This document shows, in pieces, positions 39,766 through 52,484 of a DNA stretch of 64,000 nt. This stretch comes from Sthenelais limicola. Its lineage: Eukaryota; Annelida; Polychaeta; Phyllodocida; Sigalionidae. The stretch spans positions 153,816,517-153,880,516 of the forward strand of contig OW804095.1 of assembly GCA_942159475.1 (NCBI GenBank), in the 5' to 3' direction. The position numbers and the translations under genes are program-made. Each line of letters starts with the position of its first letter. The first letter of the stretch is position 1. A model generated the notes under the pieces. It saw only the letters and a list, made by a program, of their open reading frames with translations. It did not search any database and was not told where the DNA came from.

Positions 39766-42246
39766 CGCACTAATATACTTACCTGTATGAAACCAATATA
39801 CTTGCTTGTATGAAAGCAATATACTTACCTGTATGAAAGCAATAGAATTACCTGCATGAAAGCAATAGACTTACCTGTATGAAAGCAATCAACTTACCTG
39901 AATGAAACCAATATACTTACCTGTATAAACCAATATACTTACCTGTATGAAAGCAATCAACTTACCTGAATGAAACCAGTAGACTTACCTGTATGAAAGC
40001 AATATACTTACCTGTATGAAAGCAATATACTTCCTGTATGAAAGCAATATACTAACCTGTATGAAACCAGTAGACTTACCTGTATGAAAGCAATATACTT
40101 ACCTGTATGGAAGCAATAGACTTACCTGTATGAAAGCAATATACTTCCTGTATGAAAGCAATATACTAACCTGTATGAAAGGAATAGACTTACCTGTATG
40201 AAAGCAATATACTTACCTGTATGAAAGGAATAGATTACCTGTATGAAAGCAATATACTTACCTGTATGAAAGGAATAGATTACCTGTATGAAACCAGTAG
40301 ACTTACCTGTATGAAACCAATATACTTACCTGTATGAAAGGAATAGATTACCTGTATGAAACCAGTAGACTTACCTGTATGAAACCAATATACTTACCTG
40401 TATGAAAGCAATAGACTTACCTGTATGAAAGCAATATACTTACCTGTATGAAAGCAATACACTTACCTGTATGAAAGGAATAGATTACCTGTATGAAACC
40501 AATATACTTACCTGTATGAAAGCAATAGAATTACCTGCATGAAAGCAATAGACTTACCTGTATGAAAGCAATCAACTTACCTGAATGAAACCAATATACT
40601 TACCTGTATAAACCAATATACTTACCTGTATGAAAGCAATCAACTTACCTGAATGAAACCAATATACTAACCTGTATGAAACCAATAGACTTACCTGTAT
40701 GAAAGCAATATACTTACCTGTATGAAACCAATATACTTACCTGTATGAAAGCAATATACTTACCCGTATAAACCAATATACTTACCTGTATGAAAGCAAT
40801 CAACTTACCTGAATGAAACAAATATACTTACCTGTATGAAACCAGTAGACTTACCTGTATGAAAGCAATAGACTTACCTGTATGAAAGCAATATACTTAC
40901 CTGTATGAAACCAATAGACTTACCTGTATGAAACCAATACACTTACCTGTATGAAACCAATTTACTTACCTGTATGAAACCAATACACTTACCTGTATGA
41001 AACCAGTAGACTTGCCTGTATGAAAGCAATATACTTACCTGTATGAATCCAATAGACTTACCTGTATGAAACCAATATACTTACCTGTATGAAACCAATT
41101 TACTTACCTGTATGAAAGGAATAGATTAACTGTATTAAAGCAATATACTTACCTGTATGAAACCAGTAGACATTTGTATGTAAGCAATATACTAACCTGT
41201 ATAAACCAATATACTTACCTGTATGAAACCAGTAGACTTACCTGTATGGAAGCAATAGACTTACCTGTATGAAACCAATATACTTACCTGTATGAAACCA
41301 ATATACTTACCTGTATGAAACCAATATACTTACTTGTATGAAACCAATATACTTACCTGTATGAAAGCAATCAACTTACCTGAATGAAACCCATATACTT
41401 ACCTGTATGAAACCAATAGACTTACCTGTATGAAAGCAATATACTTACCTGTATGAAAGCAATACACTTACCTGTATGAAAGCAATAGACTTACCTGTAT
41501 GAAAGCAATATACTTACCTGTATGAAAGCAATATACTTACCTGTATGAAACCAATACACTTACCTGTATGAAAGCAATAGACTTACCTGTATGAAACCAA
41601 TACACTTACCTGTATGAAACCAATACACTTACCTGTATGAAACCAATACACTTACCTGTATGAAACCAATACACTTACCTGTATGAAACCAGTAGACTTG
41701 CCTGTATGAAAGCAATATACTTACCTGTATGAAAGCAATAGACTTACCTGTATGAATCCAATAGACTTACCTGTATAAAATCAACATACTTACCTGTATG
41801 AAACCAATATACTTACCTGTATGAAACCAATTTACTTACCTGTATGAAAGGAATAGATTACCTGTATGAAAGCAATATACTTACCTGTATGAAACCAGTA
41901 GACATTTGTATGTAAGCAATATACTAACCTGTATAAACCAATATACTTACCTGTATGAAACCAGTAGAGTTACCTGTATGAAACCAGTAGACTTACCTGT
42001 ATGAAAGCAATAGACTTACCTGTATGAAAGCAATATACTTACTTGTATGAAACCAATATACTTACCTGTATGAAACCAGTAGACTTACCTGTATGAAACC
42101 AATATACTTACCTGTATGAAATCAGTAGACTAACCTGTATGAAAGCAATATACTTACCTGTATGAAACCAATAGACTTACCTGTATGAAACCAGTAGACT
42201 TACCTGTATGAAAGCAATATACTTACCTGTATGAAACCAATAGACT
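39766..42246. repeat. 24 bp minisatellite repeating the U1 snRNA 5'-end sequence
   Basis: ~100 copies of a unit reading AATATACTTACCTGTATGAA plus ACC. About 39 copies contain ATACTTACCTG exactly (counted by eye), and most of the rest keep CTTACCTG. Plus strand equals the conserved 5' end of U1 snRNA; minus strand reads CAGGTAAGT, the ideal 5' splice site. Copies vary at AATATAC/AATAGAC/AATCAAC/AATACAC. Confidence 0.9.
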
Positions 42247-42433
42247 CAGGAAGTGCGAAACCGGAAGTGTGAAACTGATGGATCTCTGGTTGTCCAGGAA
42301 ATATTGAAAATGATGTTGTTAAATTTTGGCTAAAATTTAATAAATATTGCCAGCATAACAAAGCCTTGATGGATAGCAAAATGAAAGGGACATCAATCTT
42401 GCCATCTAGTGAGTGATAATGTGGGATATCTGG

Positions 42434-42842
42434 GGCAGGAAGGGATATAGGTAGGAGGGAGGGGGGAAGGGATATAGGTAGAAGGGAGGGGGAAAGGGAC
42501 ATAGGTAGGAGGGGGCAGGAAGGGATATAGGTAGGAGGGAGGGGGGAGGAAGGGATATAGGTAGGTGGGAGGGAGGAGGAAGGGATATAGGTAGGTGGGA
42601 GGGAGGAGGAAGGGATATAGGTAGGAGGGAGGGGGGAGGAAGGGATATAGGTAGGAGGGAGGGGGGAGGAAGGGATATAGGTAGGAGGGAGGGGGGAGGA
42701 AGGGATATAGGTAGGAGGGAGGGGGGAGGAAGGGATATAGGTAGGAGCGAGGGGGGAGGAAGGGATATAGGTAGGAGGGAGGGGGGAGGGATATAGGTAG
42801 GAGGGAGGGGGAAGGGATATAGGTAGGAGGGAGGGGGGAGGA
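42434..42842. repeat. 30 bp G-rich minisatellite, ~13 copies
   Basis: Unit GGAAGGGATATAGGTAGGAG plus GGAGGGGGGA. It follows the 24 bp array after ~190 bp. Confidence 0.9.
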
Positions 42843-43699
42843 AATGACCAGGCAGCTATAACCAGTAATCTCTAGGTAATGGGTATATACATGTATAATA
42901 GTTAACCTTTTGTCATAGTTATCATGTGTAATGATTGGACCCTGGATGCTTCTGGGTCATTAGTCATTATGGCCCATTGGTTTATTCTTGTTCTACTAGA
43001 ATTAATGATACATCATGATTATGAATAGATAATTATTGATACAAGAAAAGGTTTATGAATAAGGTGTGGGCTTCCTTATTGGCTATGAACTAATAAACCA
43101 GTTAGACCCATATATAACACACTATTGTAGCAGAGTAACCAACATTCTAGAGATGCTCGGAACACCAGTTCCCGATGGGCAATTTAGCGCAAAAAACCGG
43201 GTGCAACTGAATGCCCAATAATTCTGAGATGAGAGTTTACATTTTTTGCGCAATTTTAATTGCGGTGAAAAACGAAAAAATTGCGTATACTTTTTGCATA
43301 TATAATGCGCAATTATTGGGTGCATTTTATGATATTATGATGCAGAACTATTGCGAATTTTGAGACACCTGTGATATTCACACAGAGTTTTTTGTTTCCT
43401 CTTCTTCTTCAATTCTGCATTGTATTGGTGTTGGAGTGATAAGTGTTTAGCTTGTAGAAGGCTAACTACACAACAATAATAATGTTTTTTCTGCTATGTT
43501 TTTCAATTATGTTTTTTAGATTCATTATCTTTGATTAAGCTGCATAATTAATGAATTTGGGTGATGTGGTCAACTTCAGATGAACACAAATTAATTTTGA
43601 CCCCACAACGTATCTTTTTTTCCAATACATCTGTAGCATATGACCTGATATATGTGTAAAAAATGTTGGTGGAAAAGTCTGTGGACAATTTTTGTCCTA
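42843..43699. other. Intergenic DNA
   Basis: AT-rich. Clustered TTGCGC/GCGCAAT motifs at 43175-43325 (GCGCAATTTTAATTGCG and similar). No gene. Confidence 0.35.
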
Positions 43700-43826
43700 T
43701 ATGGGTCAGATTTTCAGAAAATGTACAATTGGCAGTTGTACTCATTTAGTAAATTCTGCTTAATTAGGCTGCAATTTTGTCAATACTAGGTAAATTTGAG
43801 TATATTCGGCATTGCATTGATTCAAG

Positions 43827-44459
43827 TGATACAATCACTATTCTCCGAGGGATCTGTGTCGATGGTAGAGCTAGCTAGAATCCCTGAGAATGTGGATGTA
43901 GAATTAATAAGAGGCTAGGCTAAGTATAGCCTAGAATTATGTAATAAGAAGAGCAGAGGTTTGTCCTGTTTAGACATAACTTTTATTAAGAGAAACATGG
44001 GTTTATATATCATCATACATGTCAGTGCGCATGCGTGCGCATGCGTGCGCATGCGTAATTAATAACCAATCATCATACATATATTTACCTTCATTTGCAT
44101 TATCCAATAATCATGAGTATACCTAATTTGACCACAGGGGGTCGCTTATGTTACACCAATAGGATAAGGTATGTAAATATCTGGCTCAGTCTCCTGCAGA
44201 GCTGACCAATGATGTAATCTACCAATCAGGTGTTACCTTAATTGGGTCAACCCACATAATTACCATGTTGGTCCTTGGTGGACCCCTAGTGGGATATTGC
44301 CCAACTAGTTACCTAGACTTGTACTAGTCTATAAGTTTATTCCTAATGTTGGTAATATGATATAATCATATTTAATAATTAATGCTAATTTATGCCATAT
44401 CCTTATGTAATATTATGTAATCTTATGTAATGCGATATTGGCATTTATCGTTCGTGACA
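43827..44459. mobile_element. Solo LTR, 633 bp, CAAG target duplication
   Basis: It begins TGATACAATC and ends TTCGTGACA, and is flanked by CAAG (43823-43826 and 44460-44463). TG...CA ends, LTR size and a 4 bp duplication indicate a solo LTR left by recombination. It carries three tandem GCGCATGCGT units (44026-44056) and is unlike the 723 bp LTRs. Confidence 0.75.
44026..44056. repeat. GCGCATGCGT x3 within the solo LTR
   Basis: Three 10 bp units of alternating purine-pyrimidine sequence. Each resembles the NRF-1 core TGCGCATGCG and could also adopt Z-DNA. Confidence 0.7.
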
Positions 44460-44864
44460 CAAGCAATCTGTTTGGTTAGGGTGAACTGTATTTTGAACTT
44501 TATTTTTGTCTGAAATTTGGGTTATTTGAGAAGATTAGTGAAGTTGAATTGAACATTTTGTGAAAATCTGACCCATATAGTAAAACATGAACAAATAACA
44601 CATTTTCCCATAGACTGCCATACTCAAGTCTTATTTTCAAGCGAATGCAAAATCAAAACTATGGCGGTGAGATATACTTTTTTCGATTTCTTTCTTTCTT
44701 TCTTATGTAAAAAGGGATTATTCCTGAAGGTTTTGTGAAAATATCAGTGGACGCTTTTTTTATTTTTCAATGCAGGGAGCAGGCAGACACCACCATGGCG
44801 GCAATCTTGCGTTTTACTCTTCTGCATAATAAACAAAGAAAAATAAGAAAACTAGTGCTTTGTA

Positions 44865-45250
44865 TCTCATGTGTTTTAGGAAAATGAGCCACAAGTCGCG
44901 AAAAAATGATTTTGAGATACCATCAGATTTGAAAAGCTGAGATCAAGCCGTTTCCAATGATAGTAAAGAGTAGGATGACCAACAACTACTTCTATATTCT
45001 AAGTTTATATTTTTAGTTTTGAAAAACATTTACATTTACTAGTAAAGTAACTATACTCTATAAGATCACCTTCGAAATGCACGGATATATCTAATATACT
45101 GTCTTAAGATTTGGTACACTTAGTCATGCTACAAAAGGCGTTAAGCACCTCAAAGATAAAAACATTCCAACAAATACATCTTGTGAATAAAACACTTTGA
45201 AAAATAGCATTTTTGTGACTTTTTTTCTAATTTTTCTGTAACACAACCCA
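44865..45250. mobile_element. Family B MITE
   Basis: Left end CATGTGTTTTAGGAAAATGA; right end diverged. Confidence 0.65.
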
Positions 45251-45905
45251 TATTATTTTTGTAACACAACCCGACTATTATATATTTAACCATGTATTAG
45301 ATACCTATGTAAAAGAGATAATCTGTGGTTTGTTATTTATACATATCAATGTTATTGTATGCTATGTCTTTTATTTCACATCAACCAGCACATAAAGCCT
45401 TGCCATGATTTACTTCATGCTAAAAATAAGTAGGCACCTGAGTATGTGTTAGTCAAAATAACATTCGTTAATGTTACTCTTAAGTGTCGATCACAAATAC
45501 TATGTACTTTATACATATGTTTAATCTTTCTGGCCCACCTGGAAGACCTGTGTCACAGACGGTTACCAGCCATATTTATAGAAATAAAAACGACTATATA
45601 TATTGTTCCTACATGGTGTTTACATGGTTTACAAGGCCAGATGTAGGTAACAGATCGGTTGTGAGAGATGAGATGTAGGCATCAGATACGCACACGATAC
45701 AATTACAGATTACATCACAGATTAGCCACGCCCTCTTCTTATCTGGCAGAACTAAGCCCCGCCCATAATTACAGGGGAATGATGGGATACTTTGTGGGCT
45801 ACTTCCGCTTCCTGTGATGTTTGGTGGGAAAAGTAAGGCATGGAAGGATGGTGAATAACATGGCCGACTTCAAAGAAAGCCATTCCCTAGTGATGCGGTG
45901 AATAT
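45251..45905. other. Intergenic DNA with promoter-like motifs
   Basis: 45750-45825 has CCCCGCCC and ACTTCCGCTTCCTG (Sp1- and ETS-like). No exon follows convincingly. Confidence 0.25.
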
Positions 45906-46269
45906 ATGTGATGTGTTACAGGAAAATGGATCACAACTCGCATCTCTTTGTATAACCGTTTTTATTTTTGGAGTTTCTGGCCCATTAAGTTGCATAAATA
46001 CATGAGCGAAATTTCAAGACAGGGTCAAAATTTTAAGACAAGGTCATTCTATGAAGTATATTTAGTTACTTTACTAGATCTAGTAAATCGTCACCCAAAA
46101 ATATTAAAAAGGAAAGTTTAAGTATAGAACTTAAAATATAGAAATACTTATTGTCCCTCTTAATGTTTACTATCATTGGAATCCGTCTGATCTCATCTTT
46201 TCAAATATGATGGTATCTGAAAATCCATTTTTGGGGGCTTCCGACTCATTTTGTTGTAACACATCACAT
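45906..46269. mobile_element. Family B MITE
   Basis: TGTGATGTGTTACAGGAAAA to TTGTAACACATCACA. Confidence 0.7.
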
Positions 46270-46299
46270 ATGGGATGGGGCAGATGGAGTGTGGGTGTG

Positions 46300-46390
46300 T
46301 GTGTATGGGGGATTAACGGGATGGGAGGGGAGGGGGCGGGGGAGGGGAAAGGGGAGGGGGGAGGGAGATGGGGAGGTAGAAAATGGTGGG
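46300..46390. repeat. G-rich low-complexity tract
   Basis: GGGAGGGGAGGGGG-type sequence. Confidence 0.8.
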
Positions 46391-46549
46391 AATGAGTGTA
46401 AAACCCAAGTCCATTGCCACTGCCAATTGACCTACTATTAAATGATTAATGTACATAGATCTATAGCCTTTTCTATTAAACGATTTGATGCCCATTTCCA
46501 CCATTATAGAGCGAGATGTAAACACTTCATCTCTGCATATCAACACTTG

Positions 46550-46880
46550 AATAATGTATATTGCTATGGGTAAATGTTCTATAACTGAATTGTATATATA
46601 TTCCTGGATGGATAATCTCTAGTGAAACATATTTCCTCAGGACGCCCCCCCCTCCCCCCACACACAGAGACCTGAGTTGATTTGAAAATATATTTATTCA
46701 GGAACAACGTTACAAAACAACAACAGTAACATTTGTACTTACTAGTTCTTGTGGGAAAAACATTTAAATATAAATTTTACAACATGTCCCCTGGCGGTGC
46801 ATACAGGTCTGCATGTTTGTTACTCGCATGTTAACATGTTTCTATGGAAACAAAAATAGTGTTGTGGTTCTTGCCTATGT
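46550..46880. repeat. Dispersed repeat, copy 1 of 2
   Basis: Shares ATTCCTGGATGG, CTCTAGTGAAACATATTTC, AACAGTAACATTTGTA and GTTAACATGTTTCTATGG with 48555-48870. Confidence 0.6.
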
Positions 46881-47387
46881 TCTTTCCAGTGTCTAGTGGA
46901 GTGTTGCACATCTGTGTTACAGCTCCGGGCTTAATAATAATCAATATTTAAATAATAACAATGTTTCGTGATTGTATAGTTTACTTCTGCGAGAATATAT
47001 TATGAATATCGATAGTAGAAGATGGGAGGAAAGAACTATATAAAGTCAAAGGACTAAGGGTTAAAATCTTTAAACGCAGCTCCGAGATATAACATCAAGA
47101 CAGAAATACTGTTGCGTCCCAAAGTAGACATATGTACAAAATTATGATGAAATCGGTACAGACTTTTCCTCTGTGGTACATGCTATTTCACATACTATAG
47201 TTCTTTTCCAACTGCTTTCTTCCTATTTCCCGGAAGATTTGACTATTTCCAGAACAAAAAGTTCCATGTCAGTGTCGATTTTCCCATGTCAGCCTCCTTT
47301 TCCACTATTTCCCTTAGATATTCACCACCGAAAAGTATATCACTGCACCTTTTTCCTATTTCCCCTACATGAAAAGCCATGTCTTGA

Positions 47388-47628
47388 CATGGGTCAGATT
47401 TTCAGAAAATGTACAATTGGCAGCTGTACACATTTAGTATATTCTGCTAAATTAGGCTGCAATTTGGTCAATATTATGTAAATACCTGTACATTTGGCAT
47501 TGCATTGATTCTAGCAATCTGTTTGGTTAGGTTGAACTGTATTTTGAACTTTATTTTGGTCTGAAATTTGGGTTATTGGAGAGGATTGGTGAAGATGAAT
47601 TGTACATTTTCTGAATATCTAACCCACA
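47388..47628 (-). mobile_element. Family A MITE, copy 9
   Basis: Reverse orientation, ends intact with small substitutions. Confidence 0.7.
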
Positions 47629-47749
47629 TGACTCAGTGGCTCAGTGTTACATAACATTATCCACTACCCCTGAATGGGGGCCCACCAGCTATCTTTGAAC
47701 GGTATTGCATAGTGTAGCAGTGTTACATAACACATCCAATACATCTTCT

Positions 47750-48080
47750 CTTCCTTTCTCTTTCTCCCTCTCTCCCTCTCCCCTCCCGCTCCCCCCCCTC
47801 CCCCGCTCACCCTCCCTCTCCCTCTCACCCTCCTTCTCCCTCCCAGTCATGTTGGGGTAGGAATACATCATACATCATGGTACATTTGGGTGAAAAGGAG
47901 TGGATATTTGGAAATGGAGTGGATATTCCGAAAAGGAAAAGGATATTCCAAAAAGAAAAGGATATTCCAAAAAGGAAAAGTATATTCCTAAAAGGAAAAG
48001 GATAATCCGAAAAGGAAACGGACATTGGCAAAAAGGAAAAGAAAGTTGACAAAAAGGTATTGGATATTCCAAAAAGAAAA
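47750..48080. repeat. CT tract and ~19 bp AAAAGGAAAAGGATATTCC repeat
   Basis: 47750-47850 is pyrimidine-rich. 47885-48078 has about ten imperfect GGATATTCCAAAAAGGAAAA units. Confidence 0.8.
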
Positions 48081-48554
48081 GTCTTGGATATTTTTGATTT
48101 TTCCTATTTCACGTTTATATCCTTTCAGATTGGGGACAAAACAAATACTTCCTCCATTTGTCCTTTATTCCTCCTTATGTGTTGGGGTGAAGACCTAGTC
48201 TTCTCACTCGATTATGAACGTGTACATCGAGGTATATCAATAATTAGAACATAAGGTAACATTGTGTTTGCAACCCAAACAGGAATAACTAAATAAATAT
48301 AATATTTATATAAATGCAAACTTGAACATAAATAGTGGAATATGTAACAAGTAACATGGTTAAACTCCGGCAGGTAAAATATGAAGCATTAATTAATGAT
48401 AAATTACTCAAGTTATATAAACTGCAAATATCGTCCTGGCTTGCAATGTAGACCCCTAGTGGCGTTCGGAAGTACTACAAAACCCCAGAGGTGTCCGGAG
48501 ACGGAGGCTAAGCTATCTGGACCCAGGTAGAATTATTGCAATATATGTATCTCT

Positions 48555-48870
48555 CAGGATCATTACATATATTGCCATGGGGAAATGTTCTTTAATTAAA
48601 TTGAATTGTATCAAATAGTCACTTATATTGATTTTATATTCCTGGATGGACAATCTCTAGTGAAACATATTTCACATGATGCCCAGGAAGAAGATATTCC
48701 CCTCCCAACGCCCAAACAGAACAACAGTAACATTTGTAACCGGTTCTTGTGGGGAAAACAACATTTAAATATAATTTTTACAACATGTCTCCTGGCAGTA
48801 CAAGGGCTGACATGCAGCATGTTTTTCCTCATGTTAACATGTTTCTATGGAAACAAAAAGAGTGAGGTTA
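48555..48870. repeat. Dispersed repeat, copy 2 of 2
   Basis: Same order of segments as 46550-46880, diverged by small indels. Confidence 0.6.
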
Positions 48871-49384
48871 TGTTCGTTTCCCCGGGCCCTGCATGCAAGC
48901 CTCATATTGCCATAGATACAGCTGCAATACAACTAAATAACACAACAAATACCCGCCATTGTGACGTCACAATGGTCGCCCTCCCACCATGACTCAGCAT
49001 TGTTCTTAAAGCCTTTATTTAAGAGAGCGATATTCTTCCTTTATCAGATGTTCAAAGGCGTTTTGTTTCATCACCGAGTGTATGTTTTATGCGTTTCTTG
49101 GGAGCTTTAAATGTTGTTTTGCCAACTTTTCCGCTTTTGTATCGGCGTGTTTTTTGCTCGCCTTTTGGAATGTTCAATATACTGCACATGTGAATCTGCG
49201 CGTAGATAAACAGTAATTGTGTATCTGGGTTTATGTCTATTAGCACTAATGGGTTTATATAAAGACATATATTTGTGTATTTAAAACAGGGATTAGTTAT
49301 CATGTGTGACAGCATACTTAGTGTTGATTATCATGAATGGTTGCCAAATCCCCATTTTTAAGTGAATGTAAAAATCGGGCCGAA

Positions 49385-50085
49385 TATCATTCTCTCCTCT
49401 ACCCCTCCCTCTCCCTCCCTCCCTCCCTCCCTCTCTCTTCCTCCTTCTCTCTCCCTCTCCCTCCTTCTCCCACCCTCTCCCTCCCCTCCCTCCCTCTCCC
49501 TCCCTCCCTCTCCCTCCCTCCCTCTCCCTCCCTCCGTCTCTCTTCCTTCTTCTCTCTCCCTCTCCCTCCTTCTCTCTCCCTCTCCCTCCCTCTCCCTCTC
49601 TCTCACTACCCTGCTCCCTAAACCCCTCCCTGTCCCTCCTCTTCTTCCTAAACCCCTCCCTCTCCCTCTCCCTCTCCCTCCCTCTCCCTCCCTTTCCCTC
49701 CCTTTCCCTCCCTCTCCCTCCCTCTCCCTTCCTCTCCCTCCATCTCCCTCTCTCCCTCCCTCTCCCTCCCTCTCCCTCTCCCTCCCTCTCCCTCCCTCTC
49801 CCTCCCTCTCCCTCTCCCTCCCTCTCTCTCCCTCCCTCTCCCTCCCTCTCCCTCCCTCTCCCTCCCTCTGCCACCCTCTCCCTCCCTCACCCTCCCTCTC
49901 CCTCCCTCTCCCCTCCTCTCCCTCCCTCTCCCTCCCTCTCCCTCCCTCTCCCTCCCTCCCCTTCCCTCTCCCTCCCTCCCTCCCTCTCTCTCCTTCTCCC
50001 TCCCTCTCCCTCTCTCTCACTCCCCTCTTCCCTAAACCCCTCCTTCCCACTCTCCCTAAACCCCTCCCTCTCCCTCGCACTCCTC
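49385..50085. repeat. ~700 bp polypyrimidine tract (CCCTCCCTCTCCCT)n
   Basis: Nearly pure C/T on the plus strand. Open in several frames without being coding. Could form triplex (H-DNA). Confidence 0.95.
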
Positions 50086-50142
50086 ACCACACATCAAAAC
50101 CAATATCTTCCCACAATCCCCAGGGGAGGATTACTGCTGGTT

Positions 50143-50240
50143 GCCAGGAGACGAAGTACTTCCGGTCAAGGATGTGACAATTTTACCAATTTCTCACGTA
50201 ATGCCCGTTACAACGAGTGTGACTTCCGGTCAAGCCTTGC
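50143..50240 (+). promoter_or_regulatory. Two ETS-like ACTTCCGGTCAAG sites
   Basis: TACTTCCGGTCAAGGA and GACTTCCGGTCAAGCC lie ~67 bp apart upstream of the candidate exon at 50328. Promoter role is inference. Confidence 0.3.
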
Positions 50241-50327
50241 TTCATTGTCTTCCCTCTGTGACCTATTTAGTTACTTCCTTTCCCATCATTCCTTGGGTTT
50301 TAGACTAGCGGATCAATATACCTGCAG

Positions 50328-50419
50328 ATCCTGGAGGAGCTCCGCCTGGAGGAGGGATCTTTGCTTTCCTCAGAGCTGGAATGTGGGTTTGGGAGTGAGT
50401 TCTGTTCACTCCCCATGAG
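50328..50419 (+). CDS. Candidate internal exon (92 nt)
   Basis: Bounded by TACCTGCAG and the donor ATGAG|GTGACA. The open frame encodes LEELRLEEGSLLSSELECGF, an amphipathic Leu/Glu-rich peptide. No partner exon was found, so it may be chance. Confidence 0.25.
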
Positions 50420-50539
50420 GTGACACGTTGAACAGTACCAGTGGTTAATCCTTTAGCGTGTTCTGCCCAAAACTAAGACACATTGTGCCATACATAATCC
50501 TGGGGCTCCTGACTACATGACTGCATGATAGTAACACAA

Positions 50540-50779
50540 ATGGGACAGATTTTCAGAAAATGTACAATTCAACTTCGCCAATCTTCTCAAATAACCTCAA
50601 TTTCAGACGAAAACAAAGTTCAAAATACAGTTCATCCTAGTCAAACAGATTGCTAGAATCAATGCAATACCGAATATACTCGAACTTACTTAGTATTGTC
50701 CAAATTGGGGTCTAATTTAGCAGAATTTACTAAATGTGTACAGCTGCCGATTGTACATTTTCTGAAAATCTGACCCAAA
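50540..50779 (+). mobile_element. Family A MITE, copy 10
   Basis: Second subtype. One end base changed (GGGACAG). Confidence 0.7.
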
Positions 50780-50921
50780 TATGGGTTTTTTGTACTGCTT
50801 TTATTCAGTCAGTAATACAGATCATGGCTTCGCCTTTAGGCGGTCTTCCTACCGTCTGCCTTAATTAATCAGTACTTGTTGCTATGTTAGTAGTGTTTTT
50901 TAGTTACATTAATAACAATAA

Positions 50922-51333
50922 TATGTGATGTGTTTAAGGAAAATAAGTCAGAAGTCGCAAAATTAGTGTTTTTCAAAGTCGTTTAGTCACAGGATCTCTT
51001 TGGTAGAATATTTTCATATTTGGGGTATCTAGTCCTTGTGGTTGTATGAATACATGTACTAAAATTCAAGACTGTTTATTAATTATATCAGTGCGTTACT
51101 TAGATCATCCTATTGAGTATATTTAGCTACTTTACTGGAAATTATCCGTCTAGCAATATTGCAATTTTTTTTCAAAAATAAAAATATCTGACTAAAAAGA
51201 TGAAAGTTCTTATTAGATGTCCTTAATGTTTACATTCATTGGAATCGGCTTGGTCTCATCTTTTCAAATAATATATATGATAATTTCTCAAAATCTAATT
51301 TTCGCAACTCATTTTCCTAAAACATATCACATA
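50922..51333. mobile_element. Family B MITE
   Basis: TGTGATGTGTTTAAGGAAAA to CCTAAAACATATCACA. Confidence 0.7.
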
Positions 51334-51929
51334 TATTTTGACATACCTTGATATACTGTGACACAAGACATATGTCTAGTGTCGAGGGAGTGCAAGTCCA
51401 ACACTGGTACTACTGGTCTGTTAGGCGGTTAGATCCTGAGTTTATGGCCGTGAGTTTTCTCTAAGCCTCCCTTCCTGGGAGGCTTAGAGAAAACGAAGGA
51501 CCATCAACGAAGGATCTAATGGCTTTAGTCCCCTTTTGTTTGGCTGTTACTGTCATTAACAACAATTTAGAAATGATTTTGAAGCAAAATGAACCAGTGG
51601 AAAGCCATGATCTTGCCGTTTTTGGCAGTAAATATTGATTTGTATTTTCGTTGATGTAAGCAATTGGCCGGAAACGGAAGTCCAACACTAGTACAACTGG
51701 TCTGTATGTGTATAACTGTCTCAGCCAGCCCAACAAACAGGGACTAACGGCTAATAAGGGATGTGCATGTGTCACTGCGCATGTATATTACAGTGCATTA
51801 TTGGATGGATTCTGTTGAAATCTGACAGATACAAATATTTGGCAACATTTTTATCAGAAATTGCAAGAATGTTTTCACCAACACCATAGCTTGTATAAAT
51901 GATCTATGAAAACCAAATGACAAAGATTG

Positions 51930-52484
51930 TGTGATGGAACCATGTATAACACGTGGATATTGATATTAGAGTGAAGAATACCATGCCATTCTTCGTTATA
52001 ATTCAAGGCCAGCAGTTGGGCGAGAAATTAATCAACACACAGAGTGGTATGTTTCAAGGCCAGAATCTATCAACATACATACATACAGTATACCAGCTGT
52101 CTGGTTTTATGTTTTCTTGTGTGGTGTGCTGTTGTTGTGTGTGTGGTTCTGGTTGTATGTGGTGTGTTTTGTGGATCTGACTGTTTTGTGGGTTCTCTTG
52201 GCCCAGTGTGTTACAACCCTAGGTGTTTCCTTAGTGCAGAGTTCACCGCTTGGCTGTTTGGTAACCTGGCTATTCCTATAGTTAGGCCCCCAAACCGGTG
52301 GAGAACATGGCGGATGCGTTTCTGAAAAAAAAATCAAATAAACAGTTGCTCAAGTTCAAACAGAGATGACCCCTGACTTTTACAAGAGCATTGATAGATA
52401 AATATCACATGCTGAACATGACATGTTGTCTATAGATTTAAACTGTACCATTACTCCCATAATTCCATGCAAATCAAGATTCAA
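51930..52484. repeat. Dispersed family C, copy with ~400 bp insert, next to the 44 bp array
   Basis: The two halves match the left edge of the window. 51976-52385 is extra sequence of unknown type. Confidence 0.5.

Larger units (their letters stand above)
43700..44577 (-). mobile_element. Family A MITE, copy 8, split by a solo LTR
   Basis: Normal ends and interior, interrupted at 43827-44459. Removing the insert and one CAAG restores the family consensus. Confidence 0.8.

Noticed and set aside
39766..42246. CRISPR-like regularly spaced repeat
   Set aside because: The 24 bp units are contiguous with no unique spacers, and the locus is eukaryotic.
49052..49315. 87-codon minus-strand ORF with a basic C-terminal part
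   Set aside because: AT-rich, no family, no splice or promoter context; likely chance.
49293..50177. Arg/Glu/Gly-rich and Ser/Leu/Pro-rich frames
   Set aside because: Translation of the polypyrimidine tract.
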